From Clostridia bacterium (lineage in GTDB: Bacteria; Bacillota; Clostridia; Christensenellales; CAG-1252), in NCBI GenBank assembly GCA_017444385.1, contig JAFSWQ010000013.1, forward strand, positions 62,001 through 126,000: a stretch of 64,000 bases of DNA. The letters run 5' to 3'. Positions 16,418-29,690 of the stretch are shown piece by piece. Within the stretch, counting starts at the first letter, position 1. Every line of letters starts with the position of its first letter. Both the position numbers and the translations under genes were made by a program. The notes beneath the pieces were generated by a model, which was not told where the DNA came from, ran no database searches, and saw nothing but the letters and a program-made list of their open reading frames with translations.

Positions 16418-19400
16418 ATGATTAAGGTATTCAAAAGTAACGACGCCGATTATTGCGCCGAATCCCTTATTGAGTCTTTGCGTAACCGTAAAGACGACAG
16501 GGAAATATTCATTATTTGTCCCGACGCTTATACGTTTTCGGTTGAAAACCAATTGGCGGGAATAGACGGAGCGGGATTTAAAGCGGAAGTTATGAGTTTC
16601 AGCCGCTTCGCGTCCTTAATTCTCGGAAACAAAATCAAGAAGTGTTTGACGCCCGTGGGCTGCACTATGATAATGACCAAGGCGTTGTACAACGTCAAGG
16701 ACGATTTGAAGTACTACGGCTCGTCTTTATCTCGTAAGGGATTCGTAAACGAGATATACAGCTCTATCACCGCGATAAGAAGCAGCGGTATTTCGGTGGA
16801 CGATTTGTTAAGAGCCGCCGAAAAGATGAAGGGCTACAACGCGGGCAAGACGAGAGACCTCGCCACCATTTATAACGCGTACCTTAAAGAATTGCAGGGT
16901 AGGTATAACGATCCCACCACCCGCCTTGAAGCGCTCGTTAAAGAGATACCTAATTCGCAAAGGGTAAAGGACGGCGTATTCTGTATCGTTGACTTTTACG
17001 AATTCAACGCGGTTCAATATAAGGTGATCGAGCAACTTATGCGCAACGCCTACGAAGTGAATATCGCGGTAGTGGATCAAGGCGGCGGGCTCGGAAACAG
17101 GGCGATATATCCCGACGTTACCACCCAAGCCGTTAAGAATATGGGCAGGAAGGCGGGCTCACCTTATAAAGAGGTGGACTGTTTCTACTCGTTCAACGAT
17201 TACTCGGATTCGATAATGAACAAACTTTACGACGTTTGCGGCGCGATAAATTGCAAAAAGGACGTCGAAGTCAAACTTCTCAATCCCCCCTCGCCTCAAG
17301 ACGAAATAGACGGCGTTTTGAGAGAGATCGCCCGTCTCGTACGCGATGAAAACTATCGTTATAAGGATATCGCGGTGGTTGCGGGGGATATTTTAGACCC
17401 CACTATCGACAGCGCGTTCAGCGATTTTAACATCCCTTATTTCAAGAATAAGGAAGTTCCTTTGAGTGACGATCCCGCCGCAAAATACGTCCTTTCCCTT
17501 CTCAAACTCGCGGTCAACAATTACGAAAGAGAGACGGTTATTTCTTTCTTGCGAAATCCCCTTTCCCAAGTGTCCGCTCTCGATTCTCAAAAATTCGAGT
17601 TATTCGCGTTAAAATACGGCATAGATCGTTCGCGTTTCAAGAACCCCTTCGTTTATAGTACGAGCGGAAACATAAACGAGAAAGAAAAACTCGCTTTCGA
17701 GGAAGCGGAAAAGGTACGCGCTCGTTTTATCGAACAGCAAATAAAACTGGATTCTTCCGCTCTCGTAGAAACTTACGTCGACGCGTTAAGAGATCACCTT
17801 AAAGAGATAAAGTACGACAAACACTTTAAGGATTATTATTACTCTTTAAAAGACGATCGCGACGCTATGAACAGGGCGGCGCAAGTTCCCGAAAAACTCT
17901 CCGCCGCGTTGGATACTATGAAAGAGTTACTCTCGGGGCTCGAACTTAATCTCTCTGACTTCGCCGATTTGCTGCGCGCTTCTCTTGAAGCGGTCAAAAT
18001 CGCTTTAATACCTTCCATTAACGATTGCGTGTTCGTCGGTACTGCGAAGGATTGTAAGTACGAAAAGGTCAAAGCGCTCTTCGTCATAGGCGCGGCGGAA
18101 GGTAAGATACCCGCCGAAGAGGAGAGCGGAAGTATCTTGACGGACAACTATAATTCCGAGTTGCAAAGCCACGACCTCGTGATAAGACCCGCGGTGAAAG
18201 AGGAAAACAAGTTTGCCAAATTCTGCCTTGCCGAGATTCTTTGCAAGCCGAGCAAATTGCTCGTCGTGAGTTGCCCCGAATACGACGTAAAAGGAGAAGC
18301 GGTGGTAAAATCCGAGTTATTCGATATGCTGTCGAGTATGTTCTCCGTGAAAGCCAAGAGCGGATTCGAGCACACGTTCGCTCAAAAAGCGGTCACCGAA
18401 AAACAATGCTTCAAACTTGCTTCGTACGGTGAGAAAAACGACAAAGATAATGAAAATAATTATAGCGCTCTGCGTTTGTCTTTGACCGAAGAAGACAGTA
18501 AAAAGGTAGATCGTATTTCCGAGCAGAGAAACAAGCCGGAAATAAAGGACGCCGCCGAACTGTTCTTGCCCAACAACAAGTCGAGCGTAAGCAAAATGGA
18601 ATCCTATTTCTACTGCCCCTATCAATTCTTTATTCAGTATGGATTAAAGGCGCAAGAGAGGGAAACCGACGAAATAGCCGTCAACGAAACGGGTACCTTT
18701 ATACACGAAGTCTTAGAAAGGTATTTCAAAGAGCATCTATCCACTTACGAAACCGATTCACCCGGTAAGAGAAGAATAGACGCCGAAGAGATCGCCAAGA
18801 AGGTTTTAGACGAAGATCCCCGTTTGAAATCCTTGAAAGAGGACGTCGGTTCGCGTAGGGTGGACAGAATGCTTTACGAAGCGGTCGACGTTACGGTCGA
18901 CCTCGCCGAGTTGTCTTTGAAAGGGGATTTCCGCCCCAAATACTTGGAAGCGAAATTCGACGATAACGGCGGCTTGCTCAAATCCATCAAGTTGAAGTCG
19001 GGCACGGCTTTGACGGGAAAAATAGATAGAATAGACGTTTCGGACGATGATCTTATCGCCTTGGACTATAAAACCGGCGCGGTAGACGCAAAATTAAAAG
19101 ACGTCTATTACGGTAGAAAAATACAGCTACTCGTCTACCTGAACGCTTTGAAGAGTATGTCTTATAGACCCGTAGGCGCGTTTTACGTCCCCGTAAACGC
19201 CTCTTACGGAAAGAGAGATTACGAGTTCGTCGGGCAAATGATAGATAGCAACGCGATTTATTTGAAACTCGACCGAGACCTTACCATTAACGAATCGAGC
19301 GAAGTAATAAGCGTTAAAAAGAAAAACGGCGCTATCAAGGGCGCGGGCGATCTGAAATGCGTCAAGGAAGATGAATTCGACGCGTTGATGGATTACGTTA

Positions 19401-19588
19401 TGAGGCTATTGGAATACGGTGACGCTCGAATAAGAGAGGGGAAAATAGAACCCACCCCACTCGCGGACAGTTGCGATAATTGTAAAATGAAACACATTTG
19501 CTACGAGGCTGAGCCGAAAAGAAGAAAATCAACCGAAAAGAAGATAGAAGACTTTATTTACGCGGAGAAGGAAGAAGACGATGAGTAA
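16418..19588 (+). CDS. addB: AddB subunit of ATP-dependent helicase-nuclease
   Basis: A 1056-residue AddB-type protein. AddAB processes double-strand DNA ends for recombination. The C-terminal RecB-type nuclease has the DYKTG catalytic motif (about residues 888-892) and the four cysteines of the Fe-S staple: Cys733 in YCPYQFF and Cys1019, 1022 and 1028 in CDNC..HIC. The N-terminal region keeps the AddB layout (IICPDAYTFSVENQL, SFSRF) but the Walker A loop found there in Bacillus AddB (GRSGSGKT) is replaced by a SNDADYC segment, so ATP binding by this subunit looks lost. It overlaps addA by 8 nt. Confidence 0.88.
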   Translation: MIKVFKSNDADYCAESLIESLRNRKDDREIFIICPDAYTFSVENQLAGIDGAGFKAEVMSFSRFASLILGNKIKKCLTPVGCTMIMTKALYNVKDDLKYYGSSLSRKGFVNEIYSSITAIRSSGISVDDLLRAAEKMKGYNAGKTRDLATIYNAYLKELQGRYNDPTTRLEALVKEIPNSQRVKDGVFCIVDFYEFNAVQYKVIEQLMRNAYEVNIAVVDQGGGLGNRAIYPDVTTQAVKNMGRKAGSPYKEVDCFYSFNDYSDSIMNKLYDVCGAINCKKDVEVKLLNPPSPQDEIDGVLREIARLVRDENYRYKDIAVVAGDILDPTIDSAFSDFNIPYFKNKEVPLSDDPAAKYVLSLLKLAVNNYERETVISFLRNPLSQVSALDSQKFELFALKYGIDRSRFKNPFVYSTSGNINEKEKLAFEEAEKVRARFIEQQIKLDSSALVETYVDALRDHLKEIKYDKHFKDYYYSLKDDRDAMNRAAQVPEKLSAALDTMKELLSGLELNLSDFADLLRASLEAVKIALIPSINDCVFVGTAKDCKYEKVKALFVIGAAEGKIPAEEESGSILTDNYNSELQSHDLVIRPAVKEENKFAKFCLAEILCKPSKLLVVSCPEYDVKGEAVVKSELFDMLSSMFSVKAKSGFEHTFAQKAVTEKQCFKLASYGEKNDKDNENNYSALRLSLTEEDSKKVDRISEQRNKPEIKDAAELFLPNNKSSVSKMESYFYCPYQFFIQYGLKAQERETDEIAVNETGTFIHEVLERYFKEHLSTYETDSPGKRRIDAEEIAKKVLDEDPRLKSLKEDVGSRRVDRMLYEAVDVTVDLAELSLKGDFRPKYLEAKFDDNGGLLKSIKLKSGTALTGKIDRIDVSDDDLIALDYKTGAVDAKLKDVYYGRKIQLLVYLNALKSMSYRPVGAFYVPVNASYGKRDYEFVGQMIDSNAIYLKLDRDLTINESSEVISVKKKNGAIKGAGDLKCVKEDEFDALMDYVMRLLEYGDARIREGKIEPTPLADSCDNCKMKHICYEAEPKRRKSTEKKIEDFIYAEKEEDDE

Positions 19589-22500
19589 TAAGTGGACTGA
19601 TGATCAAAAAATGGCGATAGAAAGCAAAAGTAAGACCATTATGGTAAGCGCGGCGGCGGGCACGGGTAAAACCAGCGCTATGATCGAGCGCGCGGTCAGG
19701 CTCATAGTGGATGAGAAAGTCCCTATCGAGCGAATAATGATGTTGTCTTACAACAACAAGTCGGGCAACGAGTTGAAAACGAAGTTAAGGAAGGCTCTCA
19801 TCGAAAGGGCAAAATCCACCGCTGACGTTTCAATCCAAGATTGGATACGCGCTCAATTGGATAGTTTTTCCCGCGCGGACATAGGCACGATACACGGTTA
19901 TTGCTTCGATATAGTAAAGGAATTCTTCTATAAAGTAGGGCAGTCCCCCGACCTCGTGGTAATAGACGAAAACGACTCTAACGAGTTAAAGGCGAAAGCG
20001 ATGAAGGAAGCCTTCAAAGAGTACGAAGTAACCTCTAATATAATAGAGCTTATCGATAAACTCTCGTTAAGAAAGGACGACAAGTTTATAGGCATCGTCG
20101 AAAAACTGTACGACTATATGGTCGTACAAGAAGAAAGAGAAAAATGGTTGAATAATGCGTATGCGATATACGATACATCCGCCGATTTTGAAGATAGCCC
20201 CATCGCTCGCTATATAGTCGAATACTTCAATGACGTTTGCGGGAAGATAATGAAAATCGCTTCCTCGCAAGTGGAAAGGATCAAAAAAGGGGACGTAAGA
20301 TGTGAAAAGTACGCCGAAAAACTAATACCTTATTTGGATAACTTTGACGAACTCGTGAGCGTTAGAGATTTGTTCAACGCATATAAGGATTTCGCCGCTA
20401 AAGGAAGACCGAGCGATCACCATGCTAGAATAAACATAGACGCTGATTTGTTCAACGAGATGAAAACGACTTACGATGCGTTTAAAGACAACGTTATCCC
20501 TCAAATGAAAGAATTGTTCGACTCTTCGACGAGCTACGAAGAATTGATCGATACCCGCAATAAAGCGGCGGAACAAGTGAAAGCGTTGATCGACGCGACT
20601 CTTATATTCCAAAGAAAATACGATGAATTGAAAACCGAAGAGGGCGTCGTCGACTTCCAAGACTTATTGAGATACACTTGGATCATTCTCAACGATAAAG
20701 AAGACGATGAAGAAGTCGGCAAGATATGCAAGGATATACGCTCCCGCCACGATTACGTCTTCCTCGACGAAGCGCAGGACGTCAACTATTTGCAAAACGC
20801 CGTCATTCGCAGTATAGCCGAGGGCGCGAATTTTTACGTCGTTGGCGACGTGAAACAAAGCATATATCGCTTCCAATTGGCTGAACCCAATATTTTCCTT
20901 AATTCCTTTAACGAGATATCCGGGAAGGGCGAAGGCATATCGTTCAGAGCCAACTTCCGTTCGGAAACCGATATCCTTGAATTCGTCAATCGCGCGTTTT
21001 CTATCCTTATGACTAAAGACTTCGGTAAGATCGCCTACGGCGACGAAAGCGCGGGACATAAATTCAATTTCACCCCGAAGGAATGTAGAAACGATATCCC
21101 CGCCGTCTCTCTTTTATTCTCAAACGGTTTAAAGCTTGAGAAAAACGACGCAGAATCCGAGGAAGAAGAGAATAAACCCGAAGAACCGAGCGGCGAAGAG
21201 CAAGAAGCGGGCGCGAAACCCGATAAGGTTTACGATATGTTCGCAGCGTCCACAGATAATAAGGCAAAGGACGACGCTTACGCCGAGGCGGGGCTTATCA
21301 AAGCGTATATCGACGAAGCAGTCGGCAAAATGGCATACGTTCCCGAGGACGGTGAAATTCATCACCGTAAGTTAGAGCATAAGGATATCGTTATACTTTA
21401 CAGGGCGCGCAGTCAAGCTAATAAAACCTTGGAAGCGTTATCTGCGGCGGGCGTTCCTTTGAATTTGGGTAAATTCGAGGGCGAGATAGGTCAGGATGAA
21501 CTCGATATGGTAATGGACTATTTGTCCATAATAGACAACGTTTACGACGACTACGCGCTCATCGCTTCCTTACACTCGTACGTGGGCGGAATGACCAACG
21601 AAGAGCTTGCCGACGTTAGACGGAAATACCCCCATGAAAAAACCTTCGCCGAAGCGTGTTTGCTTTACGCCAAATCTAATAACGAGTATGCAGACAAGTA
21701 TAAACAATTCTTCGATGACGTAGAAAGATTCAGAAAGTTATCAGCCTACACCGAGGTATCCGAATTCGTTAAAATCGTGATGGAAGAGAGCGGTTTTGCG
21801 ACTTATATCGCTTCGGGTTTGGGCGGATTGCAAAAGATAGCCGCCATTAACGGTTACGTTTACGGAGTTAAAGGTAAACAATGGGCGAACGATCTTCACT
21901 CTTTCGTCGTTCATTATAGAGAGAACGAAAAGCCCAAACTTAAAGGCGCGTCTTCGAGAGCGGACGGCGTTTCCTTCTATACCTGCCACGAAACCAAGGG
22001 TTTGGACTACCCCGTCGTTATTCTCGCGGGGTTATACGGCGATAAAAGAGGGGACGGCAAGAACATTCTCGTCGATAGAGAGTTCGGCGCGGCGATGGAT
22101 TATTACGATCCCACCGACCAATCCATTCATACGCCTTTCGACGTGAACGCCACCGTGTTGAAGAAAAAGAACGACGAAAAAGAAGACGAATTGCGCCTAC
22201 TCTACGTCGCTCTTACCCGCGCTAAATGCGCCCTCGCCATAGTTTGCGACGAAAGCAAGCCTTGCCCGGCTCTTCCCGAATTCGGCAAAAAGTTCGGCGA
22301 TTGGATCAATTATTGCCTTGCCAATTATCCCGATACGTTCAAAGAGTATAAGCATTATCTAACGCCTTATCAATTCAACTTCAACGACGATGCCGATAAT
22401 GATAAAAATAAAACCAAAAAGGGCACCTGTGGCGACGATAAGAGTAAAGAAGAAGAACAAGCCAAAAATGAGAAAATCGCCAAAATTCACGAAGAGGTCG

Positions 22501-23123
22501 AAAAAGTATTGAGGGCGGAATATCCTCATCGAGACGCCACCAAATTGCACAGCAAGTACAGCGTTTCCGAATTGAATTCGGAAGAAAAAATACCCGCGCC
22601 TAAACTCTTCGTAGAGGAAGAGGATAGGGCGAAGAAGGGTACGAACTACCATCTTGTAATGCAGTACGTCGATTTATTTGCCGAGACCGTCGAAGACGTT
22701 AAGAAGAGTATAGCCTCTCTCGTCGAAGACGAGATATTGACCGAGGAACAGGCGAGAGAGATAAAGCCCGAAGAGATACTCGCGTTCTTGAATACCTCGA
22801 TTGGCGTTGAGGCTAAAAACGTCGAGACCCTTCGCGAAAAGAGGTTTATCTATCGCAAGAAAGCGAAAGAACTCAACGCTTACGGCTCTTCTGATATCGG
22901 CGACGAGGAAACCCTCATACAAGGCGTTATAGATATGCTTATTATAGGTGAAAAAGTCATACTCGTGGATTTTAAGAAGTCCGACTCGACCGACGAAGTT
23001 TTGCGCGATCGTTACAAAGAGCAACTCGATCTTTACGCCGAGGCGGTGGAAAAAGGACTATCGAGAAAGGTCGACGAAAAGTATCTTTACGTATTCGGAC
23101 GGAATAAACTCGTCAAAATGTAA
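19581..23123 (+). CDS. addA: AddA helicase-nuclease subunit
   Basis: A 1180-residue UvrD-family helicase with a C-terminal nuclease. Walker A is AAAGTGKT (24-31); the Walker B motif DEAQDVN and the motif III region VVGDVKQSIYRFQ follow; LLYVALTRAK is motif VI. The C-terminal nuclease motif is VDFKKSD (about residues 1132-1138). Two Glu/Lys/Asp-rich insertions (about residues 520-550 and 935-975) look like disordered linkers. AddA supplies the 3'-5' helicase and a nuclease in the AddAB complex that repairs breaks. The overlap with addB implies coupled synthesis. Confidence 0.95.
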   Translation: MSNKWTDDQKMAIESKSKTIMVSAAAGTGKTSAMIERAVRLIVDEKVPIERIMMLSYNNKSGNELKTKLRKALIERAKSTADVSIQDWIRAQLDSFSRADIGTIHGYCFDIVKEFFYKVGQSPDLVVIDENDSNELKAKAMKEAFKEYEVTSNIIELIDKLSLRKDDKFIGIVEKLYDYMVVQEEREKWLNNAYAIYDTSADFEDSPIARYIVEYFNDVCGKIMKIASSQVERIKKGDVRCEKYAEKLIPYLDNFDELVSVRDLFNAYKDFAAKGRPSDHHARINIDADLFNEMKTTYDAFKDNVIPQMKELFDSSTSYEELIDTRNKAAEQVKALIDATLIFQRKYDELKTEEGVVDFQDLLRYTWIILNDKEDDEEVGKICKDIRSRHDYVFLDEAQDVNYLQNAVIRSIAEGANFYVVGDVKQSIYRFQLAEPNIFLNSFNEISGKGEGISFRANFRSETDILEFVNRAFSILMTKDFGKIAYGDESAGHKFNFTPKECRNDIPAVSLLFSNGLKLEKNDAESEEEENKPEEPSGEEQEAGAKPDKVYDMFAASTDNKAKDDAYAEAGLIKAYIDEAVGKMAYVPEDGEIHHRKLEHKDIVILYRARSQANKTLEALSAAGVPLNLGKFEGEIGQDELDMVMDYLSIIDNVYDDYALIASLHSYVGGMTNEELADVRRKYPHEKTFAEACLLYAKSNNEYADKYKQFFDDVERFRKLSAYTEVSEFVKIVMEESGFATYIASGLGGLQKIAAINGYVYGVKGKQWANDLHSFVVHYRENEKPKLKGASSRADGVSFYTCHETKGLDYPVVILAGLYGDKRGDGKNILVDREFGAAMDYYDPTDQSIHTPFDVNATVLKKKNDEKEDELRLLYVALTRAKCALAIVCDESKPCPALPEFGKKFGDWINYCLANYPDTFKEYKHYLTPYQFNFNDDADNDKNKTKKGTCGDDKSKEEEQAKNEKIAKIHEEVEKVLRAEYPHRDATKLHSKYSVSELNSEEKIPAPKLFVEEEDRAKKGTNYHLVMQYVDLFAETVEDVKKSIASLVEDEILTEEQAREIKPEEILAFLNTSIGVEAKNVETLREKRFIYRKKAKELNAYGSSDIGDEETLIQGVIDMLIIGEKVILVDFKKSDSTDEVLRDRYKEQLDLYAEAVEKGLSRKVDEKYLYVFGRNKLVKM

Positions 23124-23476
23124 TATCTTCGCGGCGAAGTATTCGCTTCTCGAAAGATAACTTTGCTTAAAGATCCTTTGAGAATAGTGTGCGACAAACG
23201 AGCAAAAACGGAATAGACGTTTCGACAAATTCAACGTGACGAATATCCTAACACCGTTAATTTAAGTTGTCATAAGCCCAAAACGCCCTTCGGGGCGTTT
23301 TTCTATATTCTTGCGTTTGAGTTATTCGATAAATCGGTTTATAAGTATTATTGATAGAAATAATAAATCCTGTTTATATGTCCAAAAAATACAGTAAAAA
23401 ATGTCGAAATCCTCTTTTTTCACGACCGTAAAGCGTGCTATAATAAACCCATATTTTAATTATTACGGAGGCGAAA
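23124..23476. other. Gap after addA: repeat, terminator, promoter
   Basis: No gene seen. A reversed B-form repeat (GACGTTTCGAC..CAACGTGACG) lies at about 23217-23242. A terminator with UUCG tetraloop, CGCCC-TTCG-GGGCG (23285-23298) then T5, ends addA. An extended -10 (TGCTATAAT, hexamer 23439-23444) precedes the DUF1846 gene. Confidence 0.7.
23285..23303 (+). terminator. addA terminator
   Basis: AACGCCC-TTCG-GGGCGTT hairpin followed by TTTTTC, a typical tetraloop terminator. Confidence 0.85.
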
Positions 23477-26451
<2,975 letters not shown>

Positions 26452-26479
26452 TAAACTATCGTTTAATAATATGACTTTT

Positions 26480-26508
26480 AAGAAGGGACGGTTCCGTCCC
26501 TTCTTTTG
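26480..26508 (+). terminator. gdhA terminator
   Basis: AAGAAGGGACG (26480-26490) pairs perfectly with CGTCCCTTCTT across GTTC, ending in TTTT. Confidence 0.9.
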
Positions 26509-26913
26509 TTCGGACTCGCTAAAGCTCGATAATTCCTTGAATAAGGCTGTCGTACTTTGTGCTTTACCGTACTTATATTAATTGCCGGCATTCCCGCGCC
26601 TCGTCTTTTCGTCGCTCGGCGTACTCGCGATTTTTCGATAAACGAGATCCTCGGATATATCCGCGGATACCCAAAACACAAGATTTTTGGATTTTTCCGT
26701 TCGTCGCTTGTTTTTTACCCTCGTTTTTCGCCTATTTTGTAAAAATGTTTAATATTATTAAACCGCGTACTATTAGGCGAAATTCTCCTAAACTACCCGA
26801 TTTTGTCGATTATTCGACTTGTTTTTCCTTTCGCTCTCTATCTTACCCTTATCGTTTGACTCGATACGCTTTGTTTTTTGCCCGTTTTGCGATCCTTCCT
26901 TTAGTATTCCTAA
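26509..26913. other. Non-coding gap upstream of nrdD
   Basis: About 400 nt with no convincing gene. Short frames here have Phe/Arg/Ser-rich compositions and no Shine-Dalgarno. The segment is T-rich on the plus strand. A palindromic patch (CCTCGGATATATCCGCGG) is at about 26651. NrdR boxes and the nrdD promoter follow. Confidence 0.6.
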
Positions 26914-26961
26914 ACACAATATATTGTGGTCAAGCGTTTTTTGCAATACAATATGTAGTAA
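26914..26961. promoter_or_regulatory. NrdR box pair upstream of nrdD
   Basis: ACACAATATATTGTGG (26914-26929) and ATACAATATGTAGTAA (26946-26961) match the NrdR box and start 32 nt apart, i.e. three helical turns, the usual arrangement. NrdR is an ATP/dATP-sensing repressor of ribonucleotide reductase genes; no nrdR gene is in this window. Confidence 0.85.
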
Positions 26962-26989
26962 TTCTACAGTTATAAAATCTTTTTTCGTA

Positions 26990-27018
26990 TTGACTTTTTC
27001 TATTCAAAGGTTTATAAT
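26990..27018 (+). promoter_or_regulatory. nrdD promoter
   Basis: TTGACT (26990-26995), 17-nt spacer and TATAAT (27013-27018). It lies 29 nt downstream of the second NrdR box, with a leader of about 80 nt to the start codon. Confidence 0.75.
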
Positions 27019-27103
27019 AATATCGAAGTTTAGGAGATCGCCGAAAAGCAGTTACCTAATTTTTTTTACTCTGTTTTTTCGTCGATATCTATGGAGGTAA
27101 TTT

Positions 27104-29467
27104 ATGTATAGAATCAAGAAAAGAGACGGATCGGTGGTAGATTTTAATCTCACCAAAATCAAGATCGCAATGCAAAAAGCGTTCGAAGCGACTTCGACGC
27201 CTTACGAAGACGACGTATTGGATTTGTTGTCTTTGAAAGTTACCGCGCAGTTCGCGCCCAAGGTAAACGACGGGCTCGTCACCGTCGAGGATATCCAAGA
27301 CAGCGTGGAAGTCGTGTTGATACAGGCGGGTTACGTTTCGGTAGCGAAAGCCTATATCCTTTATCGTAAGAGTCACGAAAGCATCAGAGAGATCAAATCC
27401 ACCGTCATCAACTATAAAAAGACTATCGACGATTATCTTCACATTAAAGACTGGCGCGTAAAAGAGAACAGCACCGTTACCTATTCGGTAGGCGGTTTGA
27501 TCCTTTCCAACTCGGGCGCTTTGACCGCAAACTATTGGCTCAGCGAAGTCTACGACAAAGAGATAGCCGAGGCTCATCGTAATGCGGATATCCATATTCA
27601 CGACCTGTCTATGCTTACCGGTTATTGCGCCGGTTGGTCGTTGAAACAACTCATAAAAGAGGGCTTGGGCGGTATAGTCGGCAAAATAACTTCTTCCCCC
27701 GCTTCTCACCTTTCCACCCTTTGTAATCAAATGGTCAACTTCTTAGGAATAATGCAAAACGAATGGGCGGGCGCGCAAGCGTTCTCTTCCTTCGACACCT
27801 ATCTCGCGCCTTTCGTAAAGATAGACAACTTATCCTATAAAGAAGTTAAACAATGCATACAATCCTTTATATACGGCGTAAACACCCCCAGCCGTTGGGG
27901 TACGCAAGCGCCTTTCACCAATATCACTTTGGACTGGGTAGTCCCCAACGACCTCGCCGAACTCAACTGTATCGTCGGCGGTAAAGAAGTGGACTTCAAG
28001 TACAAGGATTGCGTAAAAGAAATGGCGATGGTCAACAAAGCGTTCATCGAGATAATGATAGAGGGCGACGCGAACGGAAGAGGATTCCAATATCCTATCC
28101 CCACCTATTCCATCACCCGCGATTTCGATTGGTCGGAGACCGAGAACAACAAACTTCTCTTTGAAATGACCGCCAAATACGGCACCCCTTATTTCTCTAA
28201 CTATATCAACAGCGATATGGAACCTTCCGACGTTCGCAGTATGTGCTGCCGTTTGCGTTTGGATTTGAGAGAACTCCGCAAAAAGTCGGGCGGCTTCTTC
28301 GGCAGCGGCGAAAGCACTGGTTCTATCGGCGTAGTCACTTTGAATATGCCTCGTATCGCGTATCTTTCGGAAGACGAAGACGAATTCTTCGCTCGTTTGG
28401 ACAAGATGATGGATATATCAGCGCGTTCCTTGAAAGTCAAGAGAGACGTCATCTCGGGTCTTCTCGAAAACGGGCTCTATCCTTACACCAAACGCTATCT
28501 CGGCACCTTCAACAATCACTTCTCGACCATCGGTTTGGTCGGTATGAACGAGGCTTGCCTTAACGCCAAGTGGTTGAAGAAAGACCTCACTAATCCCGAA
28601 TCCGTCGAGTTCACCAAGAAGGTTCTCAACCATATGAGAGAAAGACTTTCCGACTATCAAGAGATGTACGGCGACCTCTACAACCTCGAAGCGACCCCCG
28701 CCGAGTCCACCTCTTATCGTTTGGCTAAACACGACAAGGCGCGTTTCCCCGATATGATCTTCGCTAATATGGACGGCGTTCCCTATTACACCAACAGCTC
28801 TCACCTTCCCGTCGGTTATACCGAGGACATTTTCACCGCCTTGGATATACAGGACGAACTTCAAACCCTCTATACTTCGGGTACCGTATTCCACGCTTTT
28901 TTGGGTCAAAAACTTCCCGATTGGCGCGCCGCGGCTAAACTCGTAAAAAAGATTGCAGAGAACTATCGTTTGCCTTACTACACCATGTCGCCTACTTATT
29001 CGGTTTGCGCAGAACACGGCTATTTGGCGGGCGAAGTCCACAGCTGTCCCGTTTGCGGCAAGACGACCGAGATATACAGCCGTATAACCGGTTACTATCG
29101 TCCCGTACAAAACTGGAACGACGGTAAGTCTCAAGAATTTAAGGATCGTCGCACTTACGATATCGAACACAGCATATTGAAAAAGACAAAGAACGTCGAA
29201 GAGGTAAAGGAAGAAACCGTTTCTTGTAAGCCCACCATCGACAAGCTCACCCTCTTTACGAGAAAGACCTGCCCCAACTGCAAGATGGCTAAATCCGTTT
29301 TGGACAAGAAGGGTATCGAATACGCGGTAATAGACGCCGAAGAAAACGTCGAATTGACTCGTTCGTTGGGCATTCAATCCGCCCCCACTTTGGTAGTACC
29401 CACCGAGGACGGAATAAAGACCATAGTCAACGTCAGCAACATTAGAGCCTTCGTCGAAAGCAAGTAA
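27104..29467 (+). CDS. nrdD: Anaerobic ribonucleoside-triphosphate reductase fused to a redoxin domain
   Basis: A 787-residue class III ribonucleotide reductase. An N-terminal ATP-cone (about 1-95, starting YRIKKRDGSVVDF) gives allosteric control. The catalytic barrel follows. A zinc site near the C-terminus uses Cys635, His638, Cys648 and Cys651, and the glycyl radical is Gly663 in SRITGYYRPVQ. Typical NrdD proteins end soon after this. Here about 80 residues follow (from about 708), forming a glutaredoxin/thioredoxin-like domain with redox motif CPNC (Cys723, Cys726) and a cis-Pro motif in QSAPTLVVP. The fusion suggests dithiol rather than formate as reductant; this is inferred. Strong GGAGG precedes the ATG. 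Confidence 0.93.
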   Translation: MYRIKKRDGSVVDFNLTKIKIAMQKAFEATSTPYEDDVLDLLSLKVTAQFAPKVNDGLVTVEDIQDSVEVVLIQAGYVSVAKAYILYRKSHESIREIKSTVINYKKTIDDYLHIKDWRVKENSTVTYSVGGLILSNSGALTANYWLSEVYDKEIAEAHRNADIHIHDLSMLTGYCAGWSLKQLIKEGLGGIVGKITSSPASHLSTLCNQMVNFLGIMQNEWAGAQAFSSFDTYLAPFVKIDNLSYKEVKQCIQSFIYGVNTPSRWGTQAPFTNITLDWVVPNDLAELNCIVGGKEVDFKYKDCVKEMAMVNKAFIEIMIEGDANGRGFQYPIPTYSITRDFDWSETENNKLLFEMTAKYGTPYFSNYINSDMEPSDVRSMCCRLRLDLRELRKKSGGFFGSGESTGSIGVVTLNMPRIAYLSEDEDEFFARLDKMMDISARSLKVKRDVISGLLENGLYPYTKRYLGTFNNHFSTIGLVGMNEACLNAKWLKKDLTNPESVEFTKKVLNHMRERLSDYQEMYGDLYNLEATPAESTSYRLAKHDKARFPDMIFANMDGVPYYTNSSHLPVGYTEDIFTALDIQDELQTLYTSGTVFHAFLGQKLPDWRAAAKLVKKIAENYRLPYYTMSPTYSVCAEHGYLAGEVHSCPVCGKTTEIYSRITGYYRPVQNWNDGKSQEFKDRRTYDIEHSILKKTKNVEEVKEETVSCKPTIDKLTLFTRKTCPNCKMAKSVLDKKGIEYAVIDAEENVELTRSLGIQSAPTLVVPTEDGIKTIVNVSNIRAFVESK

Positions 29468-29503
29468 GAGAAGGTCTGCTACTTATTCAAGCCTTTCAAT
29501 GCG

Positions 29504-29580
29504 GAAGAGAAGTTTCGACAAAGAGGCATGACGAATAAAAACACGTCATCCTGAGCCTGTCGAATGATCCCCTAACGCGA
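29504..29580. repeat. Dispersed repeats, B reversed then A forward
   Basis: A degenerate reversed B copy (GAAGAGAAGTTTCGAC..CATGACGA, 29504-29534) and a forward A copy (CGTCATCCTGAGC..ATGATCCCC, about 29543-29572) lie between nrdD and trxB. Confidence 0.75.
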
Positions 29581-29647
29581 AGCAGTACCTCAAAAATAAC
29601 CCCGCGCGAAGCGGTTAAAATCAATAATCAACTTAAAAACAAACTGA

Positions 29648-29677
29648 AAAAGCGTAAGAAATTCTCACGCTTTTTTC
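29648..29677 (+). terminator. Hairpin terminator just before the trxB-like gene
   Basis: GCGTAAGAA pairs with TTCTCACGC (one mismatch) and is followed by T6; AAGGAG and ATG come only 13 nt later. It probably ends nrdD transcription; read-through would be needed for co-expression. Confidence 0.7.
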
Positions 29678-29690
29678 AAAAAGGAGAAGT

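Noticed and set aside
26559..26975. 138-codon plus-strand frame between gdhA and nrdD
   Set aside because: No Shine-Dalgarno, Phe/Arg/Ser-rich translation, and it runs across the NrdR boxes.
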